Origin: Anastatus disparis
Lineage: Eukaryota > Arthropoda > Insecta > Hymenoptera > Eupelmidae
Direction of reading: 5' to 3'
DNA length: 64,000 nt
NCBI GenBank assembly: GCA_017163975.1
Contig: JAFFSR010000229.1
Location: 10,124,001-10,188,000 of the forward strand
This document shows, one piece after another, positions 45,001 through 53,830 of this stretch. The position numbers and the translations under genes are program-made. The notes below the pieces were generated by a model, which saw nothing but the letters and a program-made list of their open reading frames with translations, was not told the origin of the DNA and made no database searches. The first letter of the stretch is position 1, and every line of letters starts with the position of its first letter.

Positions 45001-48000
45001 GAAGGTTTTGAAATGACCGGTAAGATTATTTCCGTAATCCATAAAAACGAAATTAGATATGTGTACTGGTTAAAAGTACAAGATAATAATACAAATAATA
45101 ATCGTTTCAAAAACAATGGCAAAGTTGCACAATTCGTAACTTTTTTTTCACACAATTGAATTTACCCAGCTAAAACAAAAGAGCCATTGTACATTATCTC
45201 AAAGCGTTTGAATAATTTTTCTTTATAAACTAAAAAAATCATGTAAAAATTAAATATCATATACCATAAACAATAATGATTTTCAGGACGAGCAAGGTTA
45301 ACTTGCGACATAGATGAGCGTTGGAATGGTCCACCGCCACGCTGTGAGCCAATACGTTGTGATCCACCGACATCAGTTGCTCATAGTCATGTTCAAATTG
45401 ATGAGATTGATATCGATGATGTACAAGGTAAACCAGCGACTGGTAATAATGCAACAAACCGTAGCTTATTCGTTGGTAGTATTGTTACTTATACCTGCGA
45501 TAAAGGTTATAAGTTAACAGGAAATAGACAATTATTATGTTTACCTACTGGATCTTATGATCGTGCTGCGCCTACTTGTACAGGTATGGATATATTAAAT
45601 AATCTACAGAACGTAAAATTTACATATATGTTATAAAAACTTATTAATATTGTAAAAAAATATAACAAAATTTTTTAAATTTATAGAAGAACCTCAACCA
45701 ACTCCAGCACCAACGACAAAAGCAACATTACGACCAACGAATACACGAGGTAGACCATTCCTTCCAAGTCGTGTACGTACAACAACAACGCCACCTTCAT
45801 CACCACCACCATCGCCAACAAGTACTTCGACAACAACTACACAACGCGTTTATCACTCAACCCAAAGGGTTAAACCACAACAACCTGAATTAGCTGAACA
45901 ACCAGCTACTGTACAAGAAACAGTACACAAGAGACCAAGTATTGGATTACAAAGACCAGCTACAACAACGACTGAACATAATCATCAAGTACATAAAGAA
46001 GTAGACCATCCACAGGTATGTATTAATTTCTTTTTATGTTTACGATAGATACTATCAAACCCTTTAAGAGAGCGTTGTATATAATTAAATATTAATTTTA
46101 AGCTTGTTCTCAAAATTTCATCATAATTCGTCATAAAGAAAACTTTGGCAGTCTACTTTGATAAATAGCAAGCATATTTTATTATTGTGTATGACGTCCC
46201 CTTAAAAACTAAATAATAACTTCTGGATTATCATATTTGATTATAATAATATGAATTTTAATTATAGCCTATGCATTTAAAGTTACGTCATTATTAATTT
46301 TTTATATTTTTATCAATAGGACAACGAAATATCAGGCAGTGGCGTTGATAACGCGCATGCTGAAGTTTCTGGAGTTCCAGAACCAAACGGTCCTTACAGA
46401 ATTAATCGAGCCGATCAACCTGGTGCTCATCAAGCGAAACTTAACCTCGGAATCATCATTGGCCTTGGCGTATTTGGTGGTTTTGTTTTTCTTGCTGCTG
46501 TTATTACTACTGTCGTTATTCTTATCCGCAGGTAAGCTGATTTATTCGAAAATTTTATGATACTTTGTATATAGTCTTTTTAGTTTACGTTTATTTTTTT
46601 GCATACCTAAACAGTGTTAATGTAAAAAATTCTGAATAAAAAATTTTATTTTATTTTTTTAAAATTCAAATTTATACGCAAAATGTTGTAAAAAGTTTCT
46701 TTATCCATAATTCATAAACTTTTTATATAATTCGTGAAAATATTATCTTTTGCATTTGCTATTTTATATTTGCTTTTAAAATTTAATAATACTGTTTAGG
46801 TATTAGCAAAAATAGTTAAATAAAATTTTTTTCCAATAAATTAAATGTTTAGTCGAATCTATTCTCCCCCCGACTTCAAATGATTAATTATTTTTCATAT
46901 TATTATTTAATTGTTGATATTAATGTTGTTTAATAATCATTAACGATGAATGTTCGTTTGCTTTTCTGCTTTTTACAAGTGTACTTAGAGCAAACTTATT
47001 AAAACGAAAGTATATGGTGCTAAATCTTCATTTGTGTATACTTTTTTTTATATGTTTAATAAATTAACTTGCATATATTTATTCGGCTGTGTCGGGGGTG
47101 CACGCGAATTAGTGATATTCTTTTCTTTTTTTTAATTCTGTAACACAATTTATTTTTATTCATAAATTTCAACAAAATTTTTAAATGCAAATTATAACAA
47201 ATTGTTTACTAAAAAATATTTTATAACGTTAGTTCGTTACTATTAAAATAGAAAAATTTATTTTCAAGGAAGGAAAAGTCTAGTTTATCGATTTTGTTAT
47301 AATATTAAATATCGAAAGGTAAAATTATTAAAAAAAAAACAATGGTTCTTCTATAAATGAAACAATACTTTGCCATTTGTGCTACATTTAACAACCTAAT
47401 TTTTATTCCGTTTTTACTTAAGCTAATTCTTATATCATTTTTTCCTATCTCAAATTTATATCAGTAATACAATAGGTCCTTACTAGCTTACAATGAATAT
47501 ATAATAGGACATTAAAAAAATTTGCATTCATAGCCGTTTAATTATACTTCAGCACCAAGTAACACTTTGATAAAATCGATAAAATTAGACTTCAACCTGC
47601 CCACTAAAATAAATAAATAAAAAATTATATAAACGTGAAAACTAACTATTGTCTCTTCCTTCCTTTTGTCCTTTGTCACGAACCTCTTATCGGACCACCT
47701 TCGGGCCTTCTACTACTACTACTACTCATAACAAACACCAAAAAAAAATCATTGAAAAAAAACCATTGTTTCGTGGGATGATCAATAAAAAAAAAATAAA
47801 ATAAAAGTGGCGATGGTGCAGGCGGCTTCGGCGACCCTTACAACAGACGTCGTCGTCGTGGCGGCTTAAGTGTATTAGCTGGGGGTGGCGGCGCTCTAGG
47901 CGCAAACGGTGGTAGCAGTGGCGTTGGCGATCTTACAGGATTAAATAGACCAGACGTTGGTGGTACTGGTGTACCTTCACGCTGGTATACGCTTCTCGCG

Positions 48001-51000
48001 CTGCCTTTCCCCGATCAGCACCTCGGGCGTCGTGACCTTACAGCTAGACGTGCCACCGATCATCCCTATTCGTTTAGCTTATCGGCAGCCCAACGTGCTG
48101 GATATTTTTCAAATCCATCCCTTTAATCCTCATTTTATTATTTACTTTATTTTTTTTGTATTAACTCTTTATCCTCATGCCTTCGTAATACTTTTTTTTA
48201 ACATTCCTTCACTAAGCCGCGTATAACTTTCTCTCTTCCTCTTTTATGATCTTTTGGATCCTTATGGCTTTTTTAGCTCTCTACGGTTGTGTCATAGATT
48301 TATAATCGAGGATTGATTAGTTACCAATATTTTTTTTAATTATTTTTAGAGATTTTAATCAATTTGATGTATCGATGAACCGTTATTCATTGATACTTTT
48401 GTGCTAGCCATTAAATTTTTTTTTTAAATTATATTGATAAAGAATAGCCATTTCGTCGTGATTGGATTAATTAAATATATTATAATTCATTATTAACAAC
48501 AATATTTTTCTTTCTTATTTTGCGTAATGTTTCCTTAAAAAGTTTGCAAAAGTTTCCTTCTTTGAAAATATCAAGATGCGCGATCGCGCCTCTACGGCAA
48601 ATCATATCAATTTGCATTTATTATGACGGAAATGCTAAGAAGAATCAATTTTCTCTCATTCATGCATATTATATAAATTATGATGGAATATTGTTGAATT
48701 TATGAATTATAATAATTCTATTAATTTTTGCATCAATTTGAGAAATATAAATAGATCTATATTTTTATACGTCTCAAGTTTTTCGATTAACTGAAATTGA
48801 AGTGCTCATTTTATAAAATTATTGTGCCATTTTTTTGATGCATTAGCGAAAAAAAAAACTTTATTAAATAACGTCGCTCTAAAAATACATAATATTTAAT
48901 AGTTCCTAATTTACTAAATAGAATAAGTTGTAAAAAAAACATTTAGTTTTATATTGTTAAAAGAAAAAAAAGGACATAATAGGCAATCAAATCCTATTAA
49001 TTTTTTTTTTGTACATGCATCTTATTAATTTATAAAATGTAAATATTAGGTTAGTAAAAAAAATAATTTTAATCATTGTACCCGTGAAAATTAACATCAT
49101 ATACTCACCCATAAAGTCTCAACAAAACTTTAATTTTTTACTATGTAGAAAAAATACTCGTTTGTTTAGGGATTTTTGAATAGAAAAAAGAAAAAAAAAA
49201 CAAGAGAGCGAAAGAGAGACAAGAGGAGATATAATATAGAGGAAAAGAGAAAGAAAGTATGCGTATATTGTACTTTTGGACTGACGTGCTAAAAAAAAGA
49301 GAAAAAAATAAAACAAAACGTTTCTTGTAAGAAACGCGACGCCACTAAATAAACCACACAACGCGCCACCCTCGCACGGCCGCAATAAATAATAAAAAAA
49401 AACTAGTCAAGGTAATTGTTTTATAGCTCGAGTGCAATTACATTTGAAGCACCTTATAAAATAAAAAAAATAGCATAATCACGCCTTTGGAAGGCGTTCA
49501 AGGAAATTAAAATATTAAACATATACGTATGATATATACTTGAATGCCTTCTTTCTAGGACTGCACAAATATCAAAATATTAGCTTTTATTTGAAGCACT
49601 GCAATGTGTTGTGTTCGTTTGTTTTGTTTGATTCACTGTTTTACTGCACATTTTATTGGGGCTCGTCGAGAGGGTGGAGTATTTATTATTTTCATTTAAA
49701 TAAACTGTACTTGCCAATGAAGCGCTGCCTTACCTCTTGGTATTTAAAGATTATTTGAATTTATTAAAAAAAAAGTTATGATTCTCATTAAATGTAACAT
49801 TATTATCTATTTTGGAACCATTTCATTAATTGAAAATTATTAAATAAAAAATAAAGATTTAAAAATTCATTATGTTATTTTATGACGTTTATAATAAAAA
49901 GTAGTATATGACAAAACAATTTCGACAAGACGCACAAAGACAGTATTAACATTCTCCTCCTCTCTTCTCGCATCTCCAAATTCGCACGATTATTTATAAT
50001 ATAAGTAAGCACAATAAATACACCAAAATCACTATCGCACAAAGAAAAAGCACATTAAAAATATTCGTTAATCACATACAGCTTGGATGAGATTTTGCTC
50101 GTTTTCATCGTTCACGCAATTGTAATTTTTGCCAATAGCACAAAATTGTATATTTTGTGGTTTACAAAGAGCACCAAAAAGCAAATCTTGTCGAACAATT
50201 TTAAAATTGAAAAAAAAAGAATTGTGCGTGGCTTTCAAAGAATGGAATCTCGCTTAAAGTACTTTCTGTTATTACATTCGGCTGTTTCTTTTGATCTGCT
50301 GTCTTGTACAGTGAAAGAAAAGTAAAGCGTAGTTTAGTGGTGTACGAAATTGCTTTGAGAAAGCATCACTTTAAGCGAGGCTCGCTTCATGCTTTGTTAT
50401 TATGTAGAAAAAGTTGTCGATGATTTATTTAATACAATCTATTGTTGAAATTTAGGTTTATTTTTTTTTATAGAAATGTTTAATACAAATTGACGACTTT
50501 TTTTACAGGTTTCACATGAATTTATTTTTAATATAACATTAAAAATGTATTTTGATAATAAAGACAAGCTAAAATTGTTCGGAGAAAACTGAAATAATTT
50601 TGTTTGATATTTTTATCAAAATAATAATAAATTTGAAAAATAATTTGAAAAAGTATAATTCTAAATATACTAATATACCATGTATTTTATCTTATCAAAA
50701 TTATTTTTTTTTCTCCGTATAAATAAAAAATGAATAAATTAAATAAATCTAAAAAATGAGAATAAATCTTAATTCACTATTAAAAATTCACAGAAGCCGT
50801 AGCAGAGGCAGTAAACACTACCGACACCGAGCATCGCCTGATTGTAATACCGTAGCTAGTTTCGACAGTGGATCATCGGGCAGTCGCGGTGGATTAAATC
50901 GTTATTATCGTCAAGCATGGGAAAATTTGCACGAATCGGCGACAGGTCAAAAAATACCGGCGTCCGGCAATCACGTACAATTAAGACGTAAGGAAACATT

Positions 51001-51196
51001 AGACGAGCCTGGATACAGAGACAACTATCGTAATGGTAGTGCTAATGGTAGTGTTGAGCGTGATGGTTCGGAACTTGTTGTCAGTGATGTTGCTGCTTAT
51101 GCAAATAAAAGCAACGGCAGTGCTGATAAAAAAAGACATCATCATCATCACCATCATCATCACTCGTCATATCAAGCGTCCCATCATAGATATTGA
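2632..51196 (+). CDS. Sushi / fucolectin-like / C-type lectin transmembrane receptor (Furrowed/CG9095-like), 5'-partial gene
   Basis: Joined exons: 2632-2871, 29058-29270, 42080-42312, 42962-43173, 43652-43866, 44345-44551, 44903-45019, 45287-45583, 45687-46015, 46320-46531, 50794-51196. Every junction is GT-AG and phases match throughout, giving 891 residues plus stop; the N-terminus lies before the window. Domain order: CCP, fucolectin/F5-8C-like, C-type lectin, three CCPs, Thr/Pro-rich stalk, one membrane segment, cytoplasmic tail of about 130 residues. This layout belongs to the insect Furrowed/CG9095 selectin-like family of cell-surface adhesion proteins (fly Furrowed acts in eye, bristle and planar polarity). 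Fly Furrowed is usually described with more sushi repeats, so CG9095 is the likelier ortholog and I give no symbol. The membrane exon (phase 2) can join the tail exon at 50794 directly or an alternative exon at 47808. The family call is firm; the exact ortholog is not. Confidence 0.88.
3749..3791. repeat. (TA)n microsatellite
   Basis: About 21 uninterrupted TA dinucleotides preceded by a GTGTG start. It lies in the large first intron. Confidence 0.95.
5145..5184. repeat. (TA)n microsatellite
   Basis: About 20 TA dinucleotides in intron sequence, flanked by imperfect TATATAC/ATGTATATA repeats. Confidence 0.95.
9210..9396 (-). mobile_element. tRNA-derived SINE, full-length copy
   Basis: Read on the minus strand, the head has an A box (GGCTCAGTCGGTAGAGCG) and a B box (GAGTTCAATTCCC) with tRNA-like spacing. 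The anticodon-loop position reads CTCGTAA (anticodon CGT). A body shared with five other copies follows: GCACCACTG, ACATGTGCTTTGT, ACCTCCGTC and TAGCATAAATACAGCGACG, then an A/T-rich tail. It is antisense to the host gene. It is not a working tRNA gene, because the acceptor stem is not paired and the head is fused to the repeat body. I saw no clear target-site duplication. Confidence 0.88.
12296..12352. other. Short GC/CpG-rich island in AT-rich intron
   Basis: About 55 bp dense in CG dinucleotides, including an alternating run CGCGCGCGCTCGCGC, inside sequence that is otherwise largely A and T. No coding pattern fits. It could be a simple-sequence tract or a regulatory or start-site element; the sequence alone does not decide. 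Confidence 0.5.
16819..16878. repeat. (TA)30 microsatellite
   Basis: The longest TA run in the window, about 60 bp and uninterrupted, in the first large intron. Confidence 0.97.
17866..17898. repeat. (ACAT)n microsatellite
   Basis: Imperfect tandem ACAT/ACGT tetramers (about eight units), ending in ACACAC. Intronic. Confidence 0.85.
21028..21053. repeat. (TA)n microsatellite
   Basis: About 13 TA dinucleotides in intron sequence. Confidence 0.93.
23343..23425. repeat. Inverted repeat, 16-bp perfect arms
   Basis: Left arm TATCTTAGATTAAAAT at 23343-23358 and right arm ATTTTAATCTAAGATA at 23410-23425 are exact reverse complements around a 51-bp AT-rich loop. It may be a small foldback element or chance in AT-rich DNA. 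No flanking duplication was recognised. Confidence 0.6.
24944..25251 (-). repeat. SINE-associated downstream unit, copy 1
   Basis: About 260 bp (roughly 24944-25205), plus AT-rich filler, is nearly identical to 33054-33322. Shared landmarks include TATGCATACCTTTCATGCAA and AAAGATTTCGTACGTAAAAT. In SINE orientation (minus strand) it lies just downstream of the SINE tail in both places, so SINE and flank look duplicated as one unit of about 500 bp. The other SINE copies lack it. Confidence 0.85.
25252..25437 (-). mobile_element. tRNA-derived SINE, full-length copy
   Basis: Same family as the 9.2-kb copy. The minus strand reads GGCTCATTCGGTAGAGCG (A box) and GAGTTCGAATCCC (B box), then GATACAAGCACCGCTG and the shared body, ending at the TTAAATA tail. 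The anticodon-loop position is TTCGTAA. It is antisense to the host gene. It differs from the other copies at scattered sites, as expected for an aged insertion. Confidence 0.9.
25679..25703 (+). repeat. (CT)n low-complexity tract
   Basis: A TCTCTC run with a few interruptions, within a wider pyrimidine-rich stretch (25585-25880). Open frames across it are Ser/Leu/Phe-rich artefacts of the repeat. Confidence 0.85.
26327..26370. repeat. 22-bp perfect tandem duplication
   Basis: A 22-bp unit starting TAATAAATAAATAT occurs at 26327-26348 and again, unchanged, at 26349-26370. It is a small intronic duplication. Confidence 0.85.
29058..29270 (+). CDS. Exon: first half of fucolectin/F5-8C-like module
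   Basis: 213 bp, phase 1 to phase 1, acceptor CTAATTACAG and donor G|GTAAGT. The translation begins VLNVAAGKAPMQSS, contains LAVDGSS (compare the AVDGN motif of fucolectins) and PWWYVNLLEPY (compare the WWRVDL motif), and ends in VRLDFGKSCC. These are hallmarks of the eel fucolectin/tachylectin/F5-8C beta-sandwich fold. The module continues in the exon at 42080, across a 13-kb intron. Confidence 0.87.
33054..33385 (-). repeat. SINE-associated downstream unit, copy 2
   Basis: Near-identical partner of 24944-25205, starting GTTTAATAACGCAGGCAAAT, with only scattered substitutions and small indels over about 260 bp. It lies in the same position relative to its SINE (33386-33573). This supports joint mobilisation or segmental duplication. 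Confidence 0.85.
33386..33573 (-). mobile_element. tRNA-derived SINE, full-length copy
   Basis: The minus strand has an A box (GGCTCAGTCGGTAGAGCG), a B box (GAGTTCGAATCCC) and the shared body through TAGCATAAATAAAGCGACG. The anticodon-loop region is diverged (ATTAATAATT on the plus strand), unlike the other copies. It is antisense to the host gene. Confidence 0.88.
38054..38156 (-). mobile_element. tRNA-derived SINE, 5'-truncated copy
   Basis: Only the body and tail of the family remain. The minus strand reads from GCACCAATG through AGCTTTGTTCACAAACACACT and GCATAAATACAGCGACA to the tail. The tRNA-like head with both promoter boxes is missing, as expected for incomplete reverse transcription. 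It is antisense to the host gene. Confidence 0.82.
41061..41135 (+). mobile_element. Second tRNA-like element (probable SINE head, different family)
   Basis: The plus strand has an A-box-like TGGTTAAAGGCTTGG followed about 45 bp later by a B-box-like GAGTTCGATTTCC, within GTGCCACTGG...GATCTTGGCC. It does not match the main SINE of the window. The extra base in the B box and poor acceptor-stem pairing argue against a functional tRNA gene. It may be the head of a longer element that ends at the AAT-repeat tail near 41.63 kb. Confidence 0.55.
41551..41632 (+). mobile_element. Possible 3' end of a non-LTR element with (AAT)n tail
   Basis: A block of normal base composition (GGTAAAGGGGGTTCCGAGAG, GACGGGCTAGACACATGTTG, GTAACGGTCAAACCC) ends in ATAATAATAATAAT. 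Non-LTR retrotransposons and the SINEs that borrow their tails often end in such a repeat. No coding remnant is visible. It could belong with the tRNA-like head at 41061. Confidence 0.45.
41771..41959 (-). mobile_element. tRNA-derived SINE, full-length copy
   Basis: The minus strand has A box GGCTCAGTCGGTAGAGCG, anticodon-loop position TTCGTAA, B box GAGTTCGAATCC, then the full shared body and the TTAAAT tail. It lies about 120 bp upstream of the acceptor of the 42080 exon, in antisense orientation. Confidence 0.9.
42080..42312 (+). CDS. Exon: second half of fucolectin/F5-8C-like module
   Basis: 233 bp, phase 1 in, phase 0 out, acceptor TTCAAACAG, donor CAG|GTAAAT. The translation runs GDGLPGTIVVRVGNNRPD, then ICNRFTGPL, PLFLPCNPP and LSLCEAFVYTD. 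The strands and cysteines complete the beta-sandwich begun at 29058, and CEAFVY matches the typical end of fucolectin domains. Confidence 0.88.
42962..43173 (+). CDS. Exon: first half of C-type lectin domain
   Basis: 212 bp, phase 0 in, phase 2 out (donor CACAG|GTATGA). The translation begins ALPIERCPQF and continues GKCYIFYNRQPQTFRDALAFCRARG and GTLVDESNPALQGFI. This is the N-terminal part of a long-form C-type lectin fold (extra N-terminal cysteine pair, helix 1 with the A-x-x-x-C pattern, then GGTLV). It matches the phase of the exon at 43652. Confidence 0.9.
43652..43866 (+). CDS. Exon: second half of C-type lectin domain
   Basis: 215 bp, phase 2 in, phase 1 out (donor C|GTGAGT). The translation has QYWMGAVRDPKD (the WIGL-equivalent), TVWRWTGSG, SFWSLPQGTEEDCARY, WLWSDTPCNLRLNYICQH. 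The conserved cysteines of the fold are present. The usual calcium/sugar motif EPN or QPD is replaced by LPQGTEED, and the usual WND by WSD, so classical carbohydrate binding is uncertain. Confidence 0.9.
44345..44551 (+). CDS. Exon: sushi/CCP module 2
   Basis: 207 bp, phase 1 to phase 1. The translation runs PRACGRPEQPPNSTMT, then TTVEYTCDTGSLLIGP, TRSCLDTGFY and PPVCK. It has the four conserved cysteines of one complete sushi domain in one symmetric exon. Confidence 0.9.
44903..45019 (+). CDS. Exon: sushi/CCP module 3, first half
   Basis: 117 bp, phase 1 to phase 1. The translation runs SIECGYPAGIKHGGYTL, then VLYTCEEGFEMT, giving the first two cysteines of a sushi domain. The domain is completed in the next exon (GRARLTCDIDERW and PPPRCEP). 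Confidence 0.88.
45287..45583 (+). CDS. Exon: end of sushi module 3 and all of sushi module 4
   Basis: 297 bp, phase 1 to phase 1. Module 3 ends at PPPRCEP. Module 4 begins IRCDPPTSVAHSHV, has an acidic insert (DEIDIDDVQG), then VTYTCDKGYKLTG, LLCLPTGSYD and APTCT. The last sushi domain precedes the stalk. Confidence 0.9.
45687..46015 (+). CDS. Exon: Thr/Pro/Ser-rich extracellular stalk
   Basis: 329 bp, phase 1 in, phase 0 out. The translation is dominated by Thr, Pro, Ser and Gln, with runs such as RTTTTPPSSPPPSP and STSTTTTQR, and no cysteines. This fits a mucin-like, probably O-glycosylated spacer between the sushi domains and the membrane. Confidence 0.88.
46320..46531 (+). CDS. Exon: juxtamembrane and transmembrane segment
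   Basis: 212 bp, phase 0 in, phase 2 out (donor CGCAG|GTAAGC). After an acidic stretch (DNEISGSGVDN) comes a single hydrophobic helix (LGIIIGLGVFGGFVFLAAV and following ITTVVILI) ended by RR, the stop-transfer signal of a type I membrane protein. The phase-2 end allows joining either to the exon at 50794 or to 47808. Confidence 0.9.
46532..50793 (+). other. Introns around the alternative tail exon
   Basis: 4.3 kb between the membrane exon and the main tail exon, holding the alternative exon 47808-48126. The rest is AT-rich, with a short TAC repeat (about 47710-47726) and poly-A/T runs. No other coding segment or known repeat was recognised. Confidence 0.6.
47808..48126 (+). CDS. Alternative terminal exon: Gly/Arg-rich cytoplasmic tail
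   Basis: An open frame of 105 residues in phase with the membrane exon if splicing uses the AG at 47806-47807. It begins SGDGAGGFGDPYNRRRR and is Gly-rich (LAGGGGALGANGG), then contains SRWYTLLALPFPDQHLG and ends YFSNPSL before a TAA. It is richer in G and C than its surroundings, as the other exons are. The acceptor is poor: purine-rich, no pyrimidine tract. I see no good phase-2 donor before the stop, so it would be an alternative 3' end rather than a cassette exon. The frame upstream closes with a stop at 47797. Confidence 0.5.
50794..51196 (+). CDS. Exon: main cytoplasmic tail and stop codon
   Basis: Acceptor ATTCACAG, phase 2 in; joining to 46531 restores AGA (Arg). The translation has SRGSKHYRHRASPDCNTV, ASFDSGSSGSRGGLN, RYYRQAWENLHE, then Asn/Gly-rich linkers and a run of nine His (51137-51163) before SSYQASHHRY and TGA. 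The RYYRQAWENLHE segment has the look of a conserved docking motif. Ser-rich parts may be phosphorylated (inference). Confidence 0.88.
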
Positions 51197-53830
51197 AGAG
51201 GCTAAAGGCTTGCGTTTTATTCGTTCGTTTTTTTTTTTTATTATTTTAATATGAGATTGTTGAAAGGTTTCCCTCCATTGAAATGATATTAGGATGTTCT
51301 GAAAGATTAATGGAATGATAATTATGGGAAACCGTTTGTTTAATGACCGACTGAAACCTAATTTACCGACTTTCGCAATACAATTGGTAAATTATTATTT
51401 TCTTTATACGAACAATGTACTAAAATCAAATTGCTTTCTATTTTGCTAATGCGTAATTGTAAATATAAGGCAAAAGATCAAATAGACATTTTGATGTCGG
51501 TAAAATTAATATTTAAAGGGCCAATGTCGGTCTAGCGTATTACATTATTTTTAAACAAATTATCTAAATCGATATAAACATTGTTTTTCATTATATCAAT
51601 ATGTATTAATTGTTTTGATCGACATTTTTCATTAATCAAATTTGTCAATAATTATTATTTTATCGATTCATTATACAAAAAAGGACTTTTTAAATTAATT
51701 ATCAACAATTCACTATGTTAAACATGCGAGTTTTATATAACTATATGTCGATATTTCAAATTGTCTTAGGAAAACAAATTTATAAGTATTAAATAAGTAT
51801 AAGAATCATAAGTAATATGTTTATATTTCAGTGAAAAACTAAAACAAAATTTTATAATACTTACTTTTAATGTCCACAAGTGTGTGATAAAATTAAATTG
51901 ATCCCGGTAAAAAGCCTCATTCACATCAACAACACCGATGCACTGCACCATTAAAAAAAAGTTCTTGGAAAAAAAAAATTTCAAATCTCATCCATTTTGG
52001 CATTATACATCTAATTTTCTATTTACATATTGTTGTAATTTACGCTGTGTTTTTAATGACCGTGCGTTTATTTCTTGTTGAGTATAATTAATTAGTCGCC
52101 AGATTATATAATATAAATACGCATACATCTTTCTCCACTTTTACTCCCCCCCCCTTTCCCCCCACGTGTAAATACTCAAACTTACCGTAGATTTTTTAAG
52201 AATTAATGCGTTTTAACATATCCTCTTTTTATTACTTAGGACAATTTTATTAATTTTTAATTATATTATAATTATTATTTTTAATTATTATTATTATATT
52301 TTTTTCATTGTTGTACTCGTGTGTGCGTAATATAAACGCTTGACGCGCGACTGGTCGATCGACATGCCAAAAAAAAAAAAACGAAGCACAGAGAGTAAAT
52401 AATATATGAGAGTTTAATGATACCTCTAATTATATATGTATATGATATATAATATATGTCTTGTGTATACAAGTTTAAAGTAATTTATGTAAACGAAAGA
52501 TCTACGATACAATCGTTATACTATTGTTGAAAATACGAATGATTTATGTTCAAACAGAAAAATCAGGTTCTATATTGCGAATTAGTGTAGCTCTAATTAT
52601 CTTTTTAAAATCTTGAAATTTCAATCGTTTTAACGAAGTTTAAATTGTTCAATGCATTGATCTTCACTGACATTGACAAATGTTTGTATAATATCGATCA
52701 TTTTAATTATTTATTGATCATTTTAGTTATTCTGTTTTCGAAAGACAATTTTTTTAAAGTAAACGTAACGTATTTTAAAAAATTAAAAAAAAAATGAATT
52801 TTACATAAAACATTTATTTAAATTACTTCAGTTTTTAGACACTATTGCTTCACAAAAGTGCCTTATATTTTTATCAAAAATCGATTAATTCATAATAAAA
52901 ACTTTTATAAAAAAAACGCTGGAGCACCTTATGTCTTATTCAATAGAGATAAATATAAATAAAATTGAACTTTATAATTACGATTACATTTATCAATTGT
53001 CATGTCATCAAGTTCAATGCGTTTCTCGAAAATAATTATATAAAAATTAAAGTGATTGTGCAACCTTATTTGTATAATTTTATTATTTATAATTTTCTTT
53101 AAAAAAAAAACAAAAAGATAATATTTGAAAATTGTATATGGTAGTGCCATTTTCGGCAATTAATTTTTATCGATTTTTTTCGTAGATCGATGAGCAATTG
53201 AACGTTTTGCTCCATATACATATGTACTTACTCTATGAGATGTAAGGTATTAGGTATTGTATGTATAAATTATAAATATTTTAGAAAATAAATAAGATAT
53301 GAAAATAATAAAATTGTTTTTATATTAATTTACCAATTTATCCACTTTGCTCATATTTTAACAGATATTCAAAATTTTAATTACTCTTAATTGATAAATT
53401 TGTATTCTAAAAGAAAAAAATTTAATTAAATGCATCGATTAAAATCAATAAAAGTAAATATTTTATTGAAAAAGATATGTATTGAGCTATAAATATACAA
53501 ATAACTGAATGTTCATATTCATTTGAATAAAAATTTTATTTCACTCACATTTTTTTCAATTTTCAAGTACAAAACAATAAATTACCAATTAATCAACATA
53601 TTTCAAAGTTATCAACAAAAGAATAATAAAAAATTCGATTTTATATTTACAAATTTGTTTATAAATTAAAACGATTGAGTATCACATTTTAAAATACGAA
53701 GAATATTTAATTAAACCTAATTATATAACTAATTTCGAAATCGACAAGAATATTAATTTCAATTAGAATATTATCTTTTTTCTTGAAGTTAAATATATAC
53801 AAAAAAAAATCGTTTAACGATACACAATCG
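51197..53830. other. 3' UTR and convergent intergenic region
   Basis: Lies between the stop of the lectin gene (plus) and the stop of the first S28 gene (minus). The two genes converge. It is AT-rich, with several AATAAA-type hexamers on both strands, so neither polyadenylation site can be fixed; on the minus strand, one at 53535-53540 would give a 3' UTR of about 290 bases. It has one unusual C-rich tract at 52144-52163. No ORF resembles a protein. Confidence 0.6.
52144..52163 (+). other. C-rich tract (C9 T3 C6)
   Basis: CTCCCCCCCCCTTTCCCCCC-type tract in otherwise AT-rich DNA, downstream of the lectin gene stop. If transcribed, it lies in the 3' UTR. Its function is unknown. Confidence 0.8.

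Noticed and set aside
47822..47915. Use of the better-looking GCAG acceptor at 47820-47821 for the alternative tail
   Set aside because: In phase with the membrane exon it hits a stop after about 31 codons and loses the Gly-rich frame; the weaker AG at 47807 gives the longer coding-like frame.
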